From Kitasatospora albolonga (GTDB lineage Bacteria > Actinomycetota > Actinomycetes > Streptomycetales > Streptomycetaceae), in assembly GCA_002082585.1 (NCBI GenBank), contig CP020563.1:7930001-7994000 (forward strand): a stretch of 64,000 bases of DNA, written 5' to 3'. The translations under genes and the position numbers were made by a program. Under the pieces are notes generated by a model. It was not told the DNA's origin and searched no databases. It saw only the letters and a program-made list of their open reading frames with translations. This document shows positions 25,066-33,190 of the stretch, in pieces; positions within the stretch are counted from its first letter, which is position 1, and each line of letters begins with the position of its first letter.

Positions 25066-25884
25066 ATGACCACCGTCACCACCTACGAAATACGCCGCGT
25101 CGGACCGAGGATCGGCGCCGAGGTCATCGGCGTCGACCTCGCCCGGCCCCTCGACGAGGCGACCGCCGACGCGCTGCGCCGGGCCTTCGAGGAGCACAAG
25201 GTGCTGGTCTTCCGGAACCAGCACCTCACACCTGATCAGCACGTCGAGGCCGTACGTGTCTTCGCGGAGCCGTTCGACCACCCCACCGCCGTGAAGGACG
25301 CCGCCAACCCGCTGGTCTACCCGTACAACGTCCGGCAGACGGGCAAGGCGAGCACCTGGCACATCGGCGGACTGTGGCGCAGCCCCGTCTTCGCCGTCGA
25401 GTCGCTCACCTACGAGGAGGTGCCCGAGCTCGGCGGGCACACCCTGTGGGCCGATCTCCAGGCGGCGTACGACGATCTGTCGGAGCCGTTCAAGGCGCTG
25501 CTCGCCTCGGTGGGCGCCACCTACGACGCCGACCCGAAGAACTACGCCCAGGGCACGGCGCGGACCGCCGTCGCGGAGACCGTCGAGCACCCGGTCGTCC
25601 TGGAACACCCGGTCACCGGACGGAAGGGGCTGTTCATCAGCACCTCGGCGCTCGGGCTCACCGGGGTCACCCCGCAGGAGGGCAAGGTCCTGCTGGACCA
25701 CCTGCTCCGGCACGCCTCGTCGCCCGACTACACCATCCGCTTCGGCTGGAACCCCGGCGACTTCGTGCTCTGGGACAACCGGGCGACCTGGCACTACGCC
25801 GTGGACGACTACGGCGACGGCGCCCGCGTGTACCGCAAGGTGATCGGCGTGGAACGCCCCGGGGACACGACGGCCACGGCCTGA
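25066..25884 (+). CDS. TauD/TfdA-family Fe(II)/2-oxoglutarate enzyme with HxG instead of HxD
   Basis: 272 residues from the ATG at 25066, chosen because GGGAG at 25053-25057 is eight bases upstream; the ATG at 25060 would be too close. The TauD fold is clear: GAEVIGVDLARPL, HKVLVFRNQHLTPDQH, ELGGHTLWADLQAAYDDLS, then FVLWDNRATWHYAVDDYG (distal His243) and VYRKVIG (Arg257, 2-oxoglutarate clamp). The proximal iron motif reads WHIGGLW at residues 98-104: His99 is present but the Asp expected at 101 is Gly. An HxG motif occurs in some Fe/2OG halogenases. The leader peptide upstream instead suggests sulfur scavenging. Confidence 0.88.
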   Translation: MTTVTTYEIRRVGPRIGAEVIGVDLARPLDEATADALRRAFEEHKVLVFRNQHLTPDQHVEAVRVFAEPFDHPTAVKDAANPLVYPYNVRQTGKASTWHIGGLWRSPVFAVESLTYEEVPELGGHTLWADLQAAYDDLSEPFKALLASVGATYDADPKNYAQGTARTAVAETVEHPVVLEHPVTGRKGLFISTSALGLTGVTPQEGKVLLDHLLRHASSPDYTIRFGWNPGDFVLWDNRATWHYAVDDYGDGARVYRKVIGVERPGDTTATA

Positions 25885-25899
25885 GGGACGGATCGCTGT

Positions 25900-26030
25900 C
25901 TGATCGACGCCCGCCGCGCCTGACCGACGGTTGCCCAACCTGACCGATGGCCGTCGTCTGGTTGACGGTCGCCGTGTCTGACCGACGGCCGCCCTGCATG
26001 ACCGACGGTCGTCGCCTGCGGATGACCGTC
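25900..26030 (+). repeat. Degenerate 20-bp tandem repeats
   Basis: Six to seven units begin at about 25900, 25920, 25940, 25958, 25978, 25998 and 26018, each near CTGACCGACGGYCGYC. They lie directly after the TauD-family stop and before a hairpin. I find no reading frame with coding character across them. Confidence 0.7.
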
Positions 26031-26062
26031 TCCCGTCACCGCCGCGCCTCCCGCCACCACCC

Positions 26063-26116
26063 GCGACCCGCCCACCCCTCCGCCGCCCCGACGCGCCGGA
26101 CGGGTGGGCGGGTCGC
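26063..26116. terminator. Long-loop hairpin between convergent TauD-family and TetR genes
   Basis: A perfect 15-bp stem (GCGACCCGCCCACCC and its complement) with a 24-base loop, followed by TTGT. Likely a bidirectional terminator. Confidence 0.75.
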
Positions 26117-26158
26117 TTGTACGGCTGTACGGGGAGGGCTGTACGGCCCCCGGACCGT

Positions 26159-26740
26159 TCAGCGGCCCGGCGCCCCCGCCCGCAGCCCGTCCATCACGAG
26201 GTCCAGCAGCCGGGCGGCCCTCGGCTGCCAGTCCTCCCGCGGATCGATCTGCCAGAGACCGGCGATGGCGAGGAAGAAGTCGTCCGCCGTCACCCCCGGA
26301 CGGATGGTGCCGGCCTCCTCATTGGCCCGGAGCAGGGTCTCGGCGGCGGCCAGCACCGGCGCCGGGCCGGGTTTGGCCGGGCCGCCCGGCGCGCTCGTGA
26401 CCAGCCGGATCGCGTCCGCCAGGCCCGCCTTGGCCAGGGCGAACCGGGCGAGGCGGTCCATCCACTCGCGCAGGGCCTGTTCGGGTGCGCGCGCGGCCAG
26501 CAGCTCGGCCGCCGCGTCGGCCACCTGCTGCGTCTCGAAGCGGTAGACCTCCAGGACGAGCGCCTCCCGGTGGGGGAAGTTCCGGTAGAACGTGCCCTGC
26601 CCGACCCCCGCCTTCCTGGCGATCCCGCTCAGCGGGGCGTCCGGGCGCAGGGTCAGTTCGGTCATGGCCACGCGCAGGATGCGTTCGCGGTTGCGCAGCG
26701 CGTCCGAACGCAGGGGAGCGTCCTTCTCCGGCTGGTGCAC
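26159..26740 (-). CDS. TetR-family transcriptional regulator
   Basis: 193 residues. N-terminal helix-turn-helix: RERILRVAMTELTLRPDAPLSGIARKAGVGQGTFYRNFPHREALVLEVY, with the classic GVGQGTFYRNFP recognition helix. The remaining helices form the ligand and dimer domain. It diverges from the molybdenum hydroxylase operon. Two identical-arm operators (CGGAC-N4-GTCCG) lie between them, so it very likely represses itself and that operon. The inducer is unknown; an aldehyde or N-heterocycle substrate of the enzyme is a reasonable guess. Confidence 0.9.
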   Translation of the reverse strand: MHQPEKDAPLRSDALRNRERILRVAMTELTLRPDAPLSGIARKAGVGQGTFYRNFPHREALVLEVYRFETQQVADAAAELLAARAPEQALREWMDRLARFALAKAGLADAIRLVTSAPGGPAKPGPAPVLAAAETLLRANEEAGTIRPGVTADDFFLAIAGLWQIDPREDWQPRAARLLDLVMDGLRAGAPGR

Positions 26741-26783
26741 ACGTTCTCCTCGCGGGGCGTGGCCGAATCCCGTCCTTGTTGAC

Positions 26784-26829
26784 CGGACACCCGTCCGTTA
26801 CGTTTTCGGGTGATGCGGACAGCTGTCCG
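26784..26829. promoter_or_regulatory. Two CGGAC-N4-GTCCG operators
   Basis: Inverted repeats CGGAC-ACCC-GTCCG (26784-26797) and CGGAC-AGCT-GTCCG (26816-26829), 32 bp centre to centre, about three helical turns. The second lies in a 16-bp perfect palindrome (26815-26830). Both are between the divergent TetR and molybdenum hydroxylase genes. Confidence 0.8.
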
Positions 26830-26956
26830 CTTAGGGTCACCTTAGCGCGAGCCGTCACCCCGCAGGGGCCGGATCGAGCCACGCTCCGTCCGCGCACCGC
26901 GGAACCGCTGCCGCAGCCCCCGATCTCCCGTCACCGGACACCGAAGAAGGCTGATC

Positions 26957-27571
26957 ATGGCCCCAGAGCCCTCGTCGACCACCAGTGCGATCACCTTGAA
27001 CATCAACGGCGAGAAGCGCCATCTGTCCGTCGACCACCGCACCACTCTGCTCGACGCCCTGCGCGAGCGCCTCGACCTCACCGGCACCAAGAAGGGCTGC
27101 GACCAGGGGCAGTGCGGTGCCTGTACGGTCCTGCTCGACCGGCGCCGCGTCGTCTCCTGCCTCAGCCTCGCGGTCGCGGCCGAGGGGCGCGAGATCACCA
27201 CCATCGAAGGCGTGGCCGAGGGCGACGAACTGCACCCCGTCCAGCAGGCGTTCCTCGATCTCGACGGCTACCAGTGCGGCTACTGCACACCCGGCCAGAT
27301 CTGCTCGGCCATCGCCGTCATCGAGGAGCACGCGGCGGGCTGGCCGAGCGCCGCCACCGACGACGTGCGCCCCGGGGCGGCGCCACCGCCGCTGACACCC
27401 GACGAGATCCGCGAACGGATGAGCGGCAACCTCTGCCGCTGCGGCGCCTATGTCTCGATCGTCCGGGCCGTCGCCCGTGGCGCGGAGGCCCACGCGGAAG
27501 CCCACGCGGCGGGGCGGTCGGCCAACGGCCCGGCGAGCCGGTCGGCAGCGGTGAAGGAGGCCGCCGTATGA
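26957..27571 (+). CDS. Molybdenum hydroxylase [2Fe-2S] subunit (PaoA/YagT-like)
   Basis: 204 residues. Plant-type ferredoxin cluster: GCDQGQCGACTVLLDRRRVVSC (four Cys); second cluster in YQCGYCTPGQI and NLCRCGAY. This is the small electron-transfer subunit of a xanthine dehydrogenase/aldehyde oxidoreductase family enzyme. An insertion of about 25 residues (around WPSAATDDVRPGAAPPP) separates the two parts of the second motif, and the C-terminus is Ala-rich. No twin-arginine signal is visible, unlike periplasmic E. coli PaoA, so this enzyme is probably cytosolic. The stop overlaps the FAD subunit gene (ATGA). Confidence 0.92.
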   Translation: MAPEPSSTTSAITLNINGEKRHLSVDHRTTLLDALRERLDLTGTKKGCDQGQCGACTVLLDRRRVVSCLSLAVAAEGREITTIEGVAEGDELHPVQQAFLDLDGYQCGYCTPGQICSAIAVIEEHAAGWPSAATDDVRPGAAPPPLTPDEIRERMSGNLCRCGAYVSIVRAVARGAEAHAEAHAAGRSANGPASRSAAVKEAAV

Positions 27572-28560
27572 GGGAGTTCGGCTACCAGCGTGCCCACGAC
27601 GTCACCGGCGCGGTCGCCCTGCTCGCGGCCGACCCGGACGCGCGGTTCCTCGGCGGCGGCACCAACCTCGTCGACCTGATGAAGACCGGCGTCGAACGGC
27701 CCGCCCGGCTCGTCGACGTCCGCGAACTCCCGCTGGACCGCATCGAACCCACCGCCGACGGGGGCCTGCGCATCGGCGCGACCGTCACCAACAGCGACCT
27801 CGCCGCCCACCCCGAGGTCCGCCGCCGCTACCCGGCGCTGGCCCAGGCCGTCCTGGCCGGGGCCTCCGGACAGCTGCGCAACATGGCCACCGTCGGGGGC
27901 AACCTGCTGCAACGCACCCGCTGCGGCTACTTCGCCGACGTCAGCGGGCCCTGCAACAAGCGCGTTCCGGGCAGCGGCTGCCCCGCCGTCGCCGGTGAGC
28001 ACCACAACCACGCCGTCCTCGGCGCCTCCGGCCACTGCGTGGCCGTGCACCCCTCCGACATGGGCGTGGCCCTGACGGCGTTCGACGCGGTGGTCGCGTA
28101 CGAGACCCTCGACGGCCCGGGCGAGGTGCCGGTCACCGACCTCTACCTCCCCGTGGGCGACACCCCGCACCGGGAGACCGCCCTGCCGCCCGGCGCGCTG
28201 ATCACCCATGTCGGCCTGCCCGCCGCCCCGGTCGCCGCCCGCTCCCGCTACCGCAAGGTGCGCGAACGCGCCTCGTACGCCTTCGCCATCGGCTCCGTCG
28301 CCGCCGCGCTCGACATCGAGGACGGCCGCATCCGCGCGGCACGGCTCGCGCTGGGGGCCGTCGCCTCCCGGCCCTGGCGGGCGCGCGCGGCCGAAGCCGT
28401 CCTCACCGGCGCGGCGGCCGACGGCACGGCCTTCGCCGCCGCCGCGGACGCCGAGCTCGCGGCCGCCAGGCCGCTGCCCGACAACGCATACAAGGTGACC
28501 CTCATGCGGAACCTCGTGGTCTCCGTCCTGACCGAACTCGCCGAGAGGGACCCCCGATGA
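27568..28560 (+). CDS. Molybdenum hydroxylase FAD subunit with extra Fe-S motif (PaoB/YagS-like)
   Basis: 330 residues. FAD-binding elements FLGGGTNLVDLMKTGV and ATVGGNLLQRTRC are clear. As in PaoB, the FAD domain carries an inserted loop with four cysteines (Cys119, Cys129, Cys138 and Cys157, around CNKRVPGSGC), which in E. coli PaoB binds an additional [4Fe-4S] cluster. This separates it from ordinary xanthine dehydrogenase medium subunits. Start and stop both overlap the neighbouring subunits by four bases, giving a coupled three-gene operon. Confidence 0.92.
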   Translation: MREFGYQRAHDVTGAVALLAADPDARFLGGGTNLVDLMKTGVERPARLVDVRELPLDRIEPTADGGLRIGATVTNSDLAAHPEVRRRYPALAQAVLAGASGQLRNMATVGGNLLQRTRCGYFADVSGPCNKRVPGSGCPAVAGEHHNHAVLGASGHCVAVHPSDMGVALTAFDAVVAYETLDGPGEVPVTDLYLPVGDTPHRETALPPGALITHVGLPAAPVAARSRYRKVRERASYAFAIGSVAAALDIEDGRIRAARLALGAVASRPWRARAAEAVLTGAAADGTAFAAAADAELAAARPLPDNAYKVTLMRNLVVSVLTELAERDPR

Positions 28561-30737
28561 CGACCACCACGCCGGGACCCACGGCGCTGCGCGGCGCCGT
28601 CGGCACCGCCCACACCCGCGTGGAGGGCCGCGACAAGGTCACCGGCGCCGCCCGGTACGCGGGCGAGATCCCCTTCACCGGCCTGGCCCACGGCTGGCTG
28701 GTGCTCTCCACGGTCACGCGCGGCCGCGTCCGTGACGTCGGCACCGCCCCGGTCCTCGGCATGCCGGGCGTTCTCGCCGTGCTGCACCACGGCAACGCCC
28801 CGCGCCTGCGTACCGATTACGTCGGCATGCTCGGCACCCGGCCCGACCCGACCGCCGCCGTCTTCCAGGACGCCCGCGTGCCGTTCGCCGGCTGGCCGGT
28901 CGCGCTGGTTGTCGCCGAGACCCCGGAGCAGGCCCGGGAGGCGGCCGAGGCGCTCGTGGTGACGTACGACGAGGAGCCGCACACCACCGCGCTGGCCGCG
29001 GACGACCCCGGCGCCTACTCCGCCGCCGGTCATCCGCCCGCGGAGGTCGGCAAGGATCTGGAGGCCGAACTCGCCGCCTCCGCCGTCGTGCTGGACGAGG
29101 AGTACACCACCCCCGAGGAACAGCACAGCATGATGGAGCCGCACGCGGCGACCGCCCGGTGGGACGGCGGCCGGCTGGAGGTCGTCGACTCCAACCAGGG
29201 CACCACCTGGGTCCGGGCCGAACTGGCCGCGATGTTCTCGCTCGACCCCGCCTCGGTGCGGGTGCGCTCCGAACACATCGGCGGCGGCTTCGGCAGCAAG
29301 GGCCTGCGCGCCCACCAGGTGTCCGCCGTGATGGCCGCCACCGAACTGCGACGGCCGGTACGGGTGGTGATGACCCGGCGCCAGATGTTCTCCCTGGCCG
29401 GCCACCGCAGCCCCACCGTCCAGCGGGTCAGGCTCGGCGCCGACCCCGACGGCAGGCTCCGCGTCCTGGACCACCGCTCGCTCAACCGGACGTCGACCGT
29501 GTTCGAGTTCGTCGAACCGAGCGCGAGCGTCGGCCAGGTCCTGTACGCCGCCGACGCCCACCGCACGGCCAGCCACGTCGTACGGCTCGACGTGCCGTCC
29601 CCCACCTGGATGCGGGCCCCGGGGGAGGCGCCGGGGTCCTTCGCGCTGGAGACGGCCCTCGACGAACTCGCCGTACGCTGCGGAGCCGACCCGATCGAGC
29701 TGCGCCTGCGCAACGAGCCGGAGACCGGCCCGGTCTCCGGGCTCCCGTTCAGCAGCCGCAACCTGGCGGCCTGCTTCCGCGAGGGCGCCCGCCGGTTCGG
29801 CTGGGCGGACCGCGACCCGCGCCCTGGCGTACGCCGCGAAGGGCACCTGCTGCTCGGCACCGGGACGGCGGCGGCGACCTACGGAGCCGGAGCGGCTCCC
29901 TCCACGGCCCTGGTGACGGCCGAGGCGGACGGTTCCTTCACCGTCCGGATCGCCGCCGCCGACCTCGGCACCGGCGCCCGCACCGCGCTCACCCAGATCG
30001 CCGCCGACGCGCTGGAGACCGTGCCCGGACGTGTCCGGGTCAGGATCGGCGACAGCGACTTCGGCCCCGCGATGATCGCCGGGGGATCGATGGGCACCCG
30101 CTCCTGGGCCTGGGCGATCACGGCAGCCGCCGCCGAACTGCGGGAGCGGCTCGCGGTGGCCCCGGACATCCCGCCGGAGGGGATCACCGTGCGCTCCGAC
30201 ACCACCGAGGCCATCGGCGCCCTCGCCCGGAAGGAACGCCACACCTTCGGGGCCCAGTTCGCGGAGGTCGCCGTCGATACCGCCACCGGTGAGGTCCGGG
30301 TCCGCCGCATGCTGGGCATCTTCGCGGCGGGCCGGATCGTCAACCCCCTCACTGCCCGCAACCAGCTCGTCGGCGGGATGACCTGGGGCATCTCCATGGC
30401 CCTGCACGAGGAGGCGGTCCGCGACCGGAACACCGGCCGCCACTACGCCCCCGACCTCGCCGGTTACCACGTGGCCACCCACGCCGACGTCCCGGACATC
30501 GAGGCGGACTGGGTGGACGACCCCGACCCGGACGACCCGGTCGGGATCAAGGGCATCGGTGAGGTCGGCATCGTGGGCGCGGCGGCGGCCGTCGCCAACG
30601 CGGTCTGGCACGCCACCGGCGTACGCCAACGGCACCTGCCGATCCGCCCGGACAGGGTCCTCGCCGCGCCGGCACCGGACGGGGCGGGCCGGGCGGCCGA
30701 CGGGGCGGACGAGGCGGATGGGGGAGCGGTGGATTGA
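28557..30737 (+). CDS. Molybdenum hydroxylase large Moco subunit (PaoC/YagR-like)
   Basis: 726 residues. The catalytic subunit that binds the molybdopterin cofactor and hydroxylates aldehydes or N-heterocycles. Visible are TRVEGRDKVTGAARYAGEI at the N-terminus, SEHIGGGFGSKG near 245, WMRAPGEAPGSFALETALDELA near 355, and near the C-terminus GIKGIGEVGIVGAAAAVANAVWHATG, whose Glu is the base. The length matches PaoC. The C-terminal tail is Ala/Asp-rich. No XdhC/PaoD-type Moco insertion chaperone is encoded nearby, so one must be supplied from elsewhere. A short GC hairpin follows at about 30742-30770. Confidence 0.92.
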   Translation: MTTTTPGPTALRGAVGTAHTRVEGRDKVTGAARYAGEIPFTGLAHGWLVLSTVTRGRVRDVGTAPVLGMPGVLAVLHHGNAPRLRTDYVGMLGTRPDPTAAVFQDARVPFAGWPVALVVAETPEQAREAAEALVVTYDEEPHTTALAADDPGAYSAAGHPPAEVGKDLEAELAASAVVLDEEYTTPEEQHSMMEPHAATARWDGGRLEVVDSNQGTTWVRAELAAMFSLDPASVRVRSEHIGGGFGSKGLRAHQVSAVMAATELRRPVRVVMTRRQMFSLAGHRSPTVQRVRLGADPDGRLRVLDHRSLNRTSTVFEFVEPSASVGQVLYAADAHRTASHVVRLDVPSPTWMRAPGEAPGSFALETALDELAVRCGADPIELRLRNEPETGPVSGLPFSSRNLAACFREGARRFGWADRDPRPGVRREGHLLLGTGTAAATYGAGAAPSTALVTAEADGSFTVRIAAADLGTGARTALTQIAADALETVPGRVRVRIGDSDFGPAMIAGGSMGTRSWAWAITAAAAELRERLAVAPDIPPEGITVRSDTTEAIGALARKERHTFGAQFAEVAVDTATGEVRVRRMLGIFAAGRIVNPLTARNQLVGGMTWGISMALHEEAVRDRNTGRHYAPDLAGYHVATHADVPDIEADWVDDPDPDDPVGIKGIGEVGIVGAAAAVANAVWHATGVRQRHLPIRPDRVLAAPAPDGAGRAADGADEADGGAVD

Positions 30738-30788
30738 CAGCGCGCCCCGGGCGATTCCCCGGGGTGCGCCGGGGTGAGCCGAAGTGCT

Positions 30789-31061
30789 TCAGCGGGCGCG
30801 GCGCACCCGGATGGGACCGCGCGCTTCCGCCGGATCGACGGGGCGCCCTCCCTGGGTGATCTCGACCTCGCCCGCCGCCACGAGCCGCCGGGCGGCGCGG
30901 CGGGCCGGTTCCATGAGCGCGCGCCAGCCGTCGCCGTCGCCTCCGTGGACCGCCCGCGCGGCGTCGGAAGGGCAGATGGTGGCGGTCGGCCCGCGACGGT
31001 CCAGCAGCTCCAGGATGGCTTGTTCCAGCTGCTGGTCCGTCTGCTTCCCGGTGTCCGTCAC
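30789..31061 (-). CDS. DUF3253-type small protein
   Basis: 90 residues from the GTG at 31061, giving the start MTDTGKQTDQQLEQAILELLDRRG. A longer in-frame start at 31112 adds 17 residues without family character. The layout QAILELLDRRGPTATICPSDAARAVHGG, then WRALMEPARRAARRLVAAGEVEITQGG, is that of the DUF3253 family, which looks like a small winged-helix domain. Function unknown. It is oriented with the acyl-CoA dehydrogenase and amidase genes but separated from them. Confidence 0.7.
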   Translation of the reverse strand: MTDTGKQTDQQLEQAILELLDRRGPTATICPSDAARAVHGGDGDGWRALMEPARRAARRLVAAGEVEITQGGRPVDPAEARGPIRVRRAR

Positions 31062-31158
31062 CCCATCAGTGTGGCGGAGGGCGGGGCGGGCCGCCGTGGC
31101 GTACGCCCGCACGGCCGTACGCGGCGGCGGCCCGCACCCCCCGGCCCCGGCCCCCGGC

Positions 31159-32340
31159 TCAGACGAAGGCGCCCAGCCCCGTCACCGCGCGCCCCGTGAT
31201 CAGGGTGTTGATCTCGCGGGTCCCCTCGTAGGAGTACAGGGCCTCCGCGTCGGCGACGAACCGGCCGATGCTGTAGTCGAGCACGATGCCGTTGCCCGCG
31301 AGCAGCTCGCGGCCCCAGCCCACGACCTCCCGCATCCGGGTGGTGCAGTGGGCCTTCGCCATTGCCGAGTGCTCGTCGCGGAAGGTGCCCGCGTCCTCCA
31401 GCTGCGCCAGCCTGACGACCATGCCGAGGCAGGACGTGGCATCGCTCAGCATGCGGACGAGAAGGTCCTGGACCAGCTGGAAACGCGCCACCGGCCCGCC
31501 GAACTGCTCCCGCTCACGCGTGTAGTCCAGGGCGATGCGGTACGCCGCCAGCATCACCCCCACCGCCTCCCAGGCCACGCCGCTGCGGGTACGGCGCAGG
31601 ACGTCAGCGGTGTCACGGAAGCCATTGGCCTTCTGGAGCCGGTTCTCCTCCGGCACCCGGCAGTTCTCCAGCACGATGTCGGCGTTCTCGACCGTCCGCA
31701 GGGCGATCTTGTTCTCGATGACGGTGGCCGAGAAGCCGGGCGTCGAACTGTCGACCACGAACCCCCGGACGCCGCCCTCGTCCCCCTCCTCCCGGGCCCA
31801 GACGATCACGAGGTCGGCGAAGGTGGCGTTGCCGATCCACCGCTTCTCCCCGTTGAGCACCCAGGTGTCGCCCTCGCGCCGCGCGGTGGTCCGCAGTCCG
31901 GCCGCCACGTCCGACCCGCCCTGCGGCTCGGTGAGCGCGAACGCCCCGATCTGCTCCATCCGCCCCATGGCGGGCAGCCACCGGCGGCGCTGCTCCTCGG
32001 AACCGCAGCGGGCGATACTCCCCATGGCGAGCCCCGAGTGGACCCCGTAGAACGTGGCCATCGACGCGTCGACCCGTGCCATCTCCAAGGCGATGAACCC
32101 GCTCAGCAGGCTGCTCACCGCAGGCCCGCCGCACTCCTCGTACGGCATACCCGCGATGCCCAGCTCGCCGTACCGGGGGATCAGGTGGTGGGGGAAGGAC
32201 GCCTTCCCCCACCAGGCGTCGGCGTTCGGGGCCACTTCCTCGCGCAGGAACGCGCGGACGCGGTGGAGCGTCTTGCGCTCGCTGTCGTCCAGCAGCTCCT
32301 CGAAGCGGTACAGGTCCTCGTCCAGAATGTCGTCAGTCAT
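31159..32340 (-). CDS. Acyl-CoA dehydrogenase, glutaryl-CoA dehydrogenase-like
   Basis: 393 residues, full length. The N-terminal helical domain is followed by FAD motifs FALTEPQGGSDVAAGL and WVLNGEKRWIGNATFADLVIVWA. The catalytic Glu is in YEGTREINTLITGRAVTG near the C-terminus, the position used by glutaryl-CoA and medium/short-chain dehydrogenases. The overall pattern (REEVAPNADAWWGKASFPHHLIPRYGELGIAG) is closest to the glutaryl-CoA dehydrogenase branch. Substrate not certain. No electron-transfer or CoA-transferase gene is adjacent. Confidence 0.88.
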   Translation of the reverse strand: MTDDILDEDLYRFEELLDDSERKTLHRVRAFLREEVAPNADAWWGKASFPHHLIPRYGELGIAGMPYEECGGPAVSSLLSGFIALEMARVDASMATFYGVHSGLAMGSIARCGSEEQRRRWLPAMGRMEQIGAFALTEPQGGSDVAAGLRTTARREGDTWVLNGEKRWIGNATFADLVIVWAREEGDEGGVRGFVVDSSTPGFSATVIENKIALRTVENADIVLENCRVPEENRLQKANGFRDTADVLRRTRSGVAWEAVGVMLAAYRIALDYTREREQFGGPVARFQLVQDLLVRMLSDATSCLGMVVRLAQLEDAGTFRDEHSAMAKAHCTTRMREVVGWGRELLAGNGIVLDYSIGRFVADAEALYSYEGTREINTLITGRAVTGLGAFV

Positions 32341-32473
32341 CGGTCCGCCCTCATGCCGCAGATCAGGTCCCGCTCGTTCGGTGGCGATCGCCTACCCGGT
32401 GATCGACTCGGCCGAACGCGGTACCTGCCTCCGGCCCGCCGAACGGGGCGCCGCGCTCACCCGGCTGCGGGCG

Positions 32474-33055
32474 TCAGGGGAGGCCGACGAGGCGGAGGTA
32501 GCGCTCCCAGTCCCAGAGGTCGCCGGGGTCGGTGTGGTCGCTGCCCGGCACCTCGTGATGGCCGATGATGTGCGCCCGGTCCCTGGGTATGCCGTGCCGC
32601 GCGCAGATGTCCGCAGTGAGGAGCGCCGAGCGCCGGTACATGGCGTCGGTGAAGTACTCCGGGCGGTCCACCCACCCCTCGTGCTCGATGCCGATGCTGC
32701 GCGTGTTGACGTCCCAGTTGCCCGCGTGCCAGGCGATGTCCCGCTCCCGTACGCACTGCGCGACATGGCCGTCACCGGAACGCACCACGTAATGGGCCGA
32801 CACCCGCTTGGCCGGATCGCGGAAGATGCCGATCGTCGGGGTGAACAGCTGCTGGGCGACGTGGATGACGACGCGGTCGGCCCGGCGTTCGGACGGCTGC
32901 GCGGGGACGGTGTAGTTCGCCGTGTGGGCCGGTGCCCACAGGGCCGTCGGGTAGTCCGCGACGGCGTCCGGAGCCGCCACGGACCGGACCGACGCGGGCA
33001 CCAGCGCCGCCGTCGCGGTGACGGCGGCGCCCTGAAGGAGCCGTCGGCGGTGCAT
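32474..33055 (-). CDS. Secreted N-acetylmuramoyl-L-alanine amidase (Amidase_2)
   Basis: 193 residues from the ATG at 33055, which gives the N-terminus MHRRRLLQGAAVTATAALVPASVRSVAA, a twin-arginine signal peptide with cleavage after an Ala-rich region. The mature part is an N-acetylmuramoyl-L-alanine amidase of the T7-lysozyme/AmpD/PGRP class: VVIHVAQQ with a zinc His, SAHYVVRSGDGHVAQCVRERDIAWHAG, SIGIEHEGW, and HIIGHHEVPGSDHTDPG with the second His and Asp ligands. It should cleave the stem peptide from the glycan in the cell wall. AGGAGGG lies close to the start. Confidence 0.88.
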   Translation of the reverse strand: MHRRRLLQGAAVTATAALVPASVRSVAAPDAVADYPTALWAPAHTANYTVPAQPSERRADRVVIHVAQQLFTPTIGIFRDPAKRVSAHYVVRSGDGHVAQCVRERDIAWHAGNWDVNTRSIGIEHEGWVDRPEYFTDAMYRRSALLTADICARHGIPRDRAHIIGHHEVPGSDHTDPGDLWDWERYLRLVGLP

Positions 33056-33190
33056 CACCCTCCTGGGGGGCTCGGGGCCGCCGTACGGCGGACGCGTGAG
33101 GGGAAAGAAGAGGCCGGGAGCCGTCAACCAGCCGTCTCCCGCTGATGACGTACGGAAGAAGGCACCGGTTCCCGCACCCGCCGCCGAACC

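Noticed and set aside
25900..26030. CRISPR array
   Set aside because: Units are about 20 bp, degenerate and contiguous, without unique spacers, and no cas gene is present.
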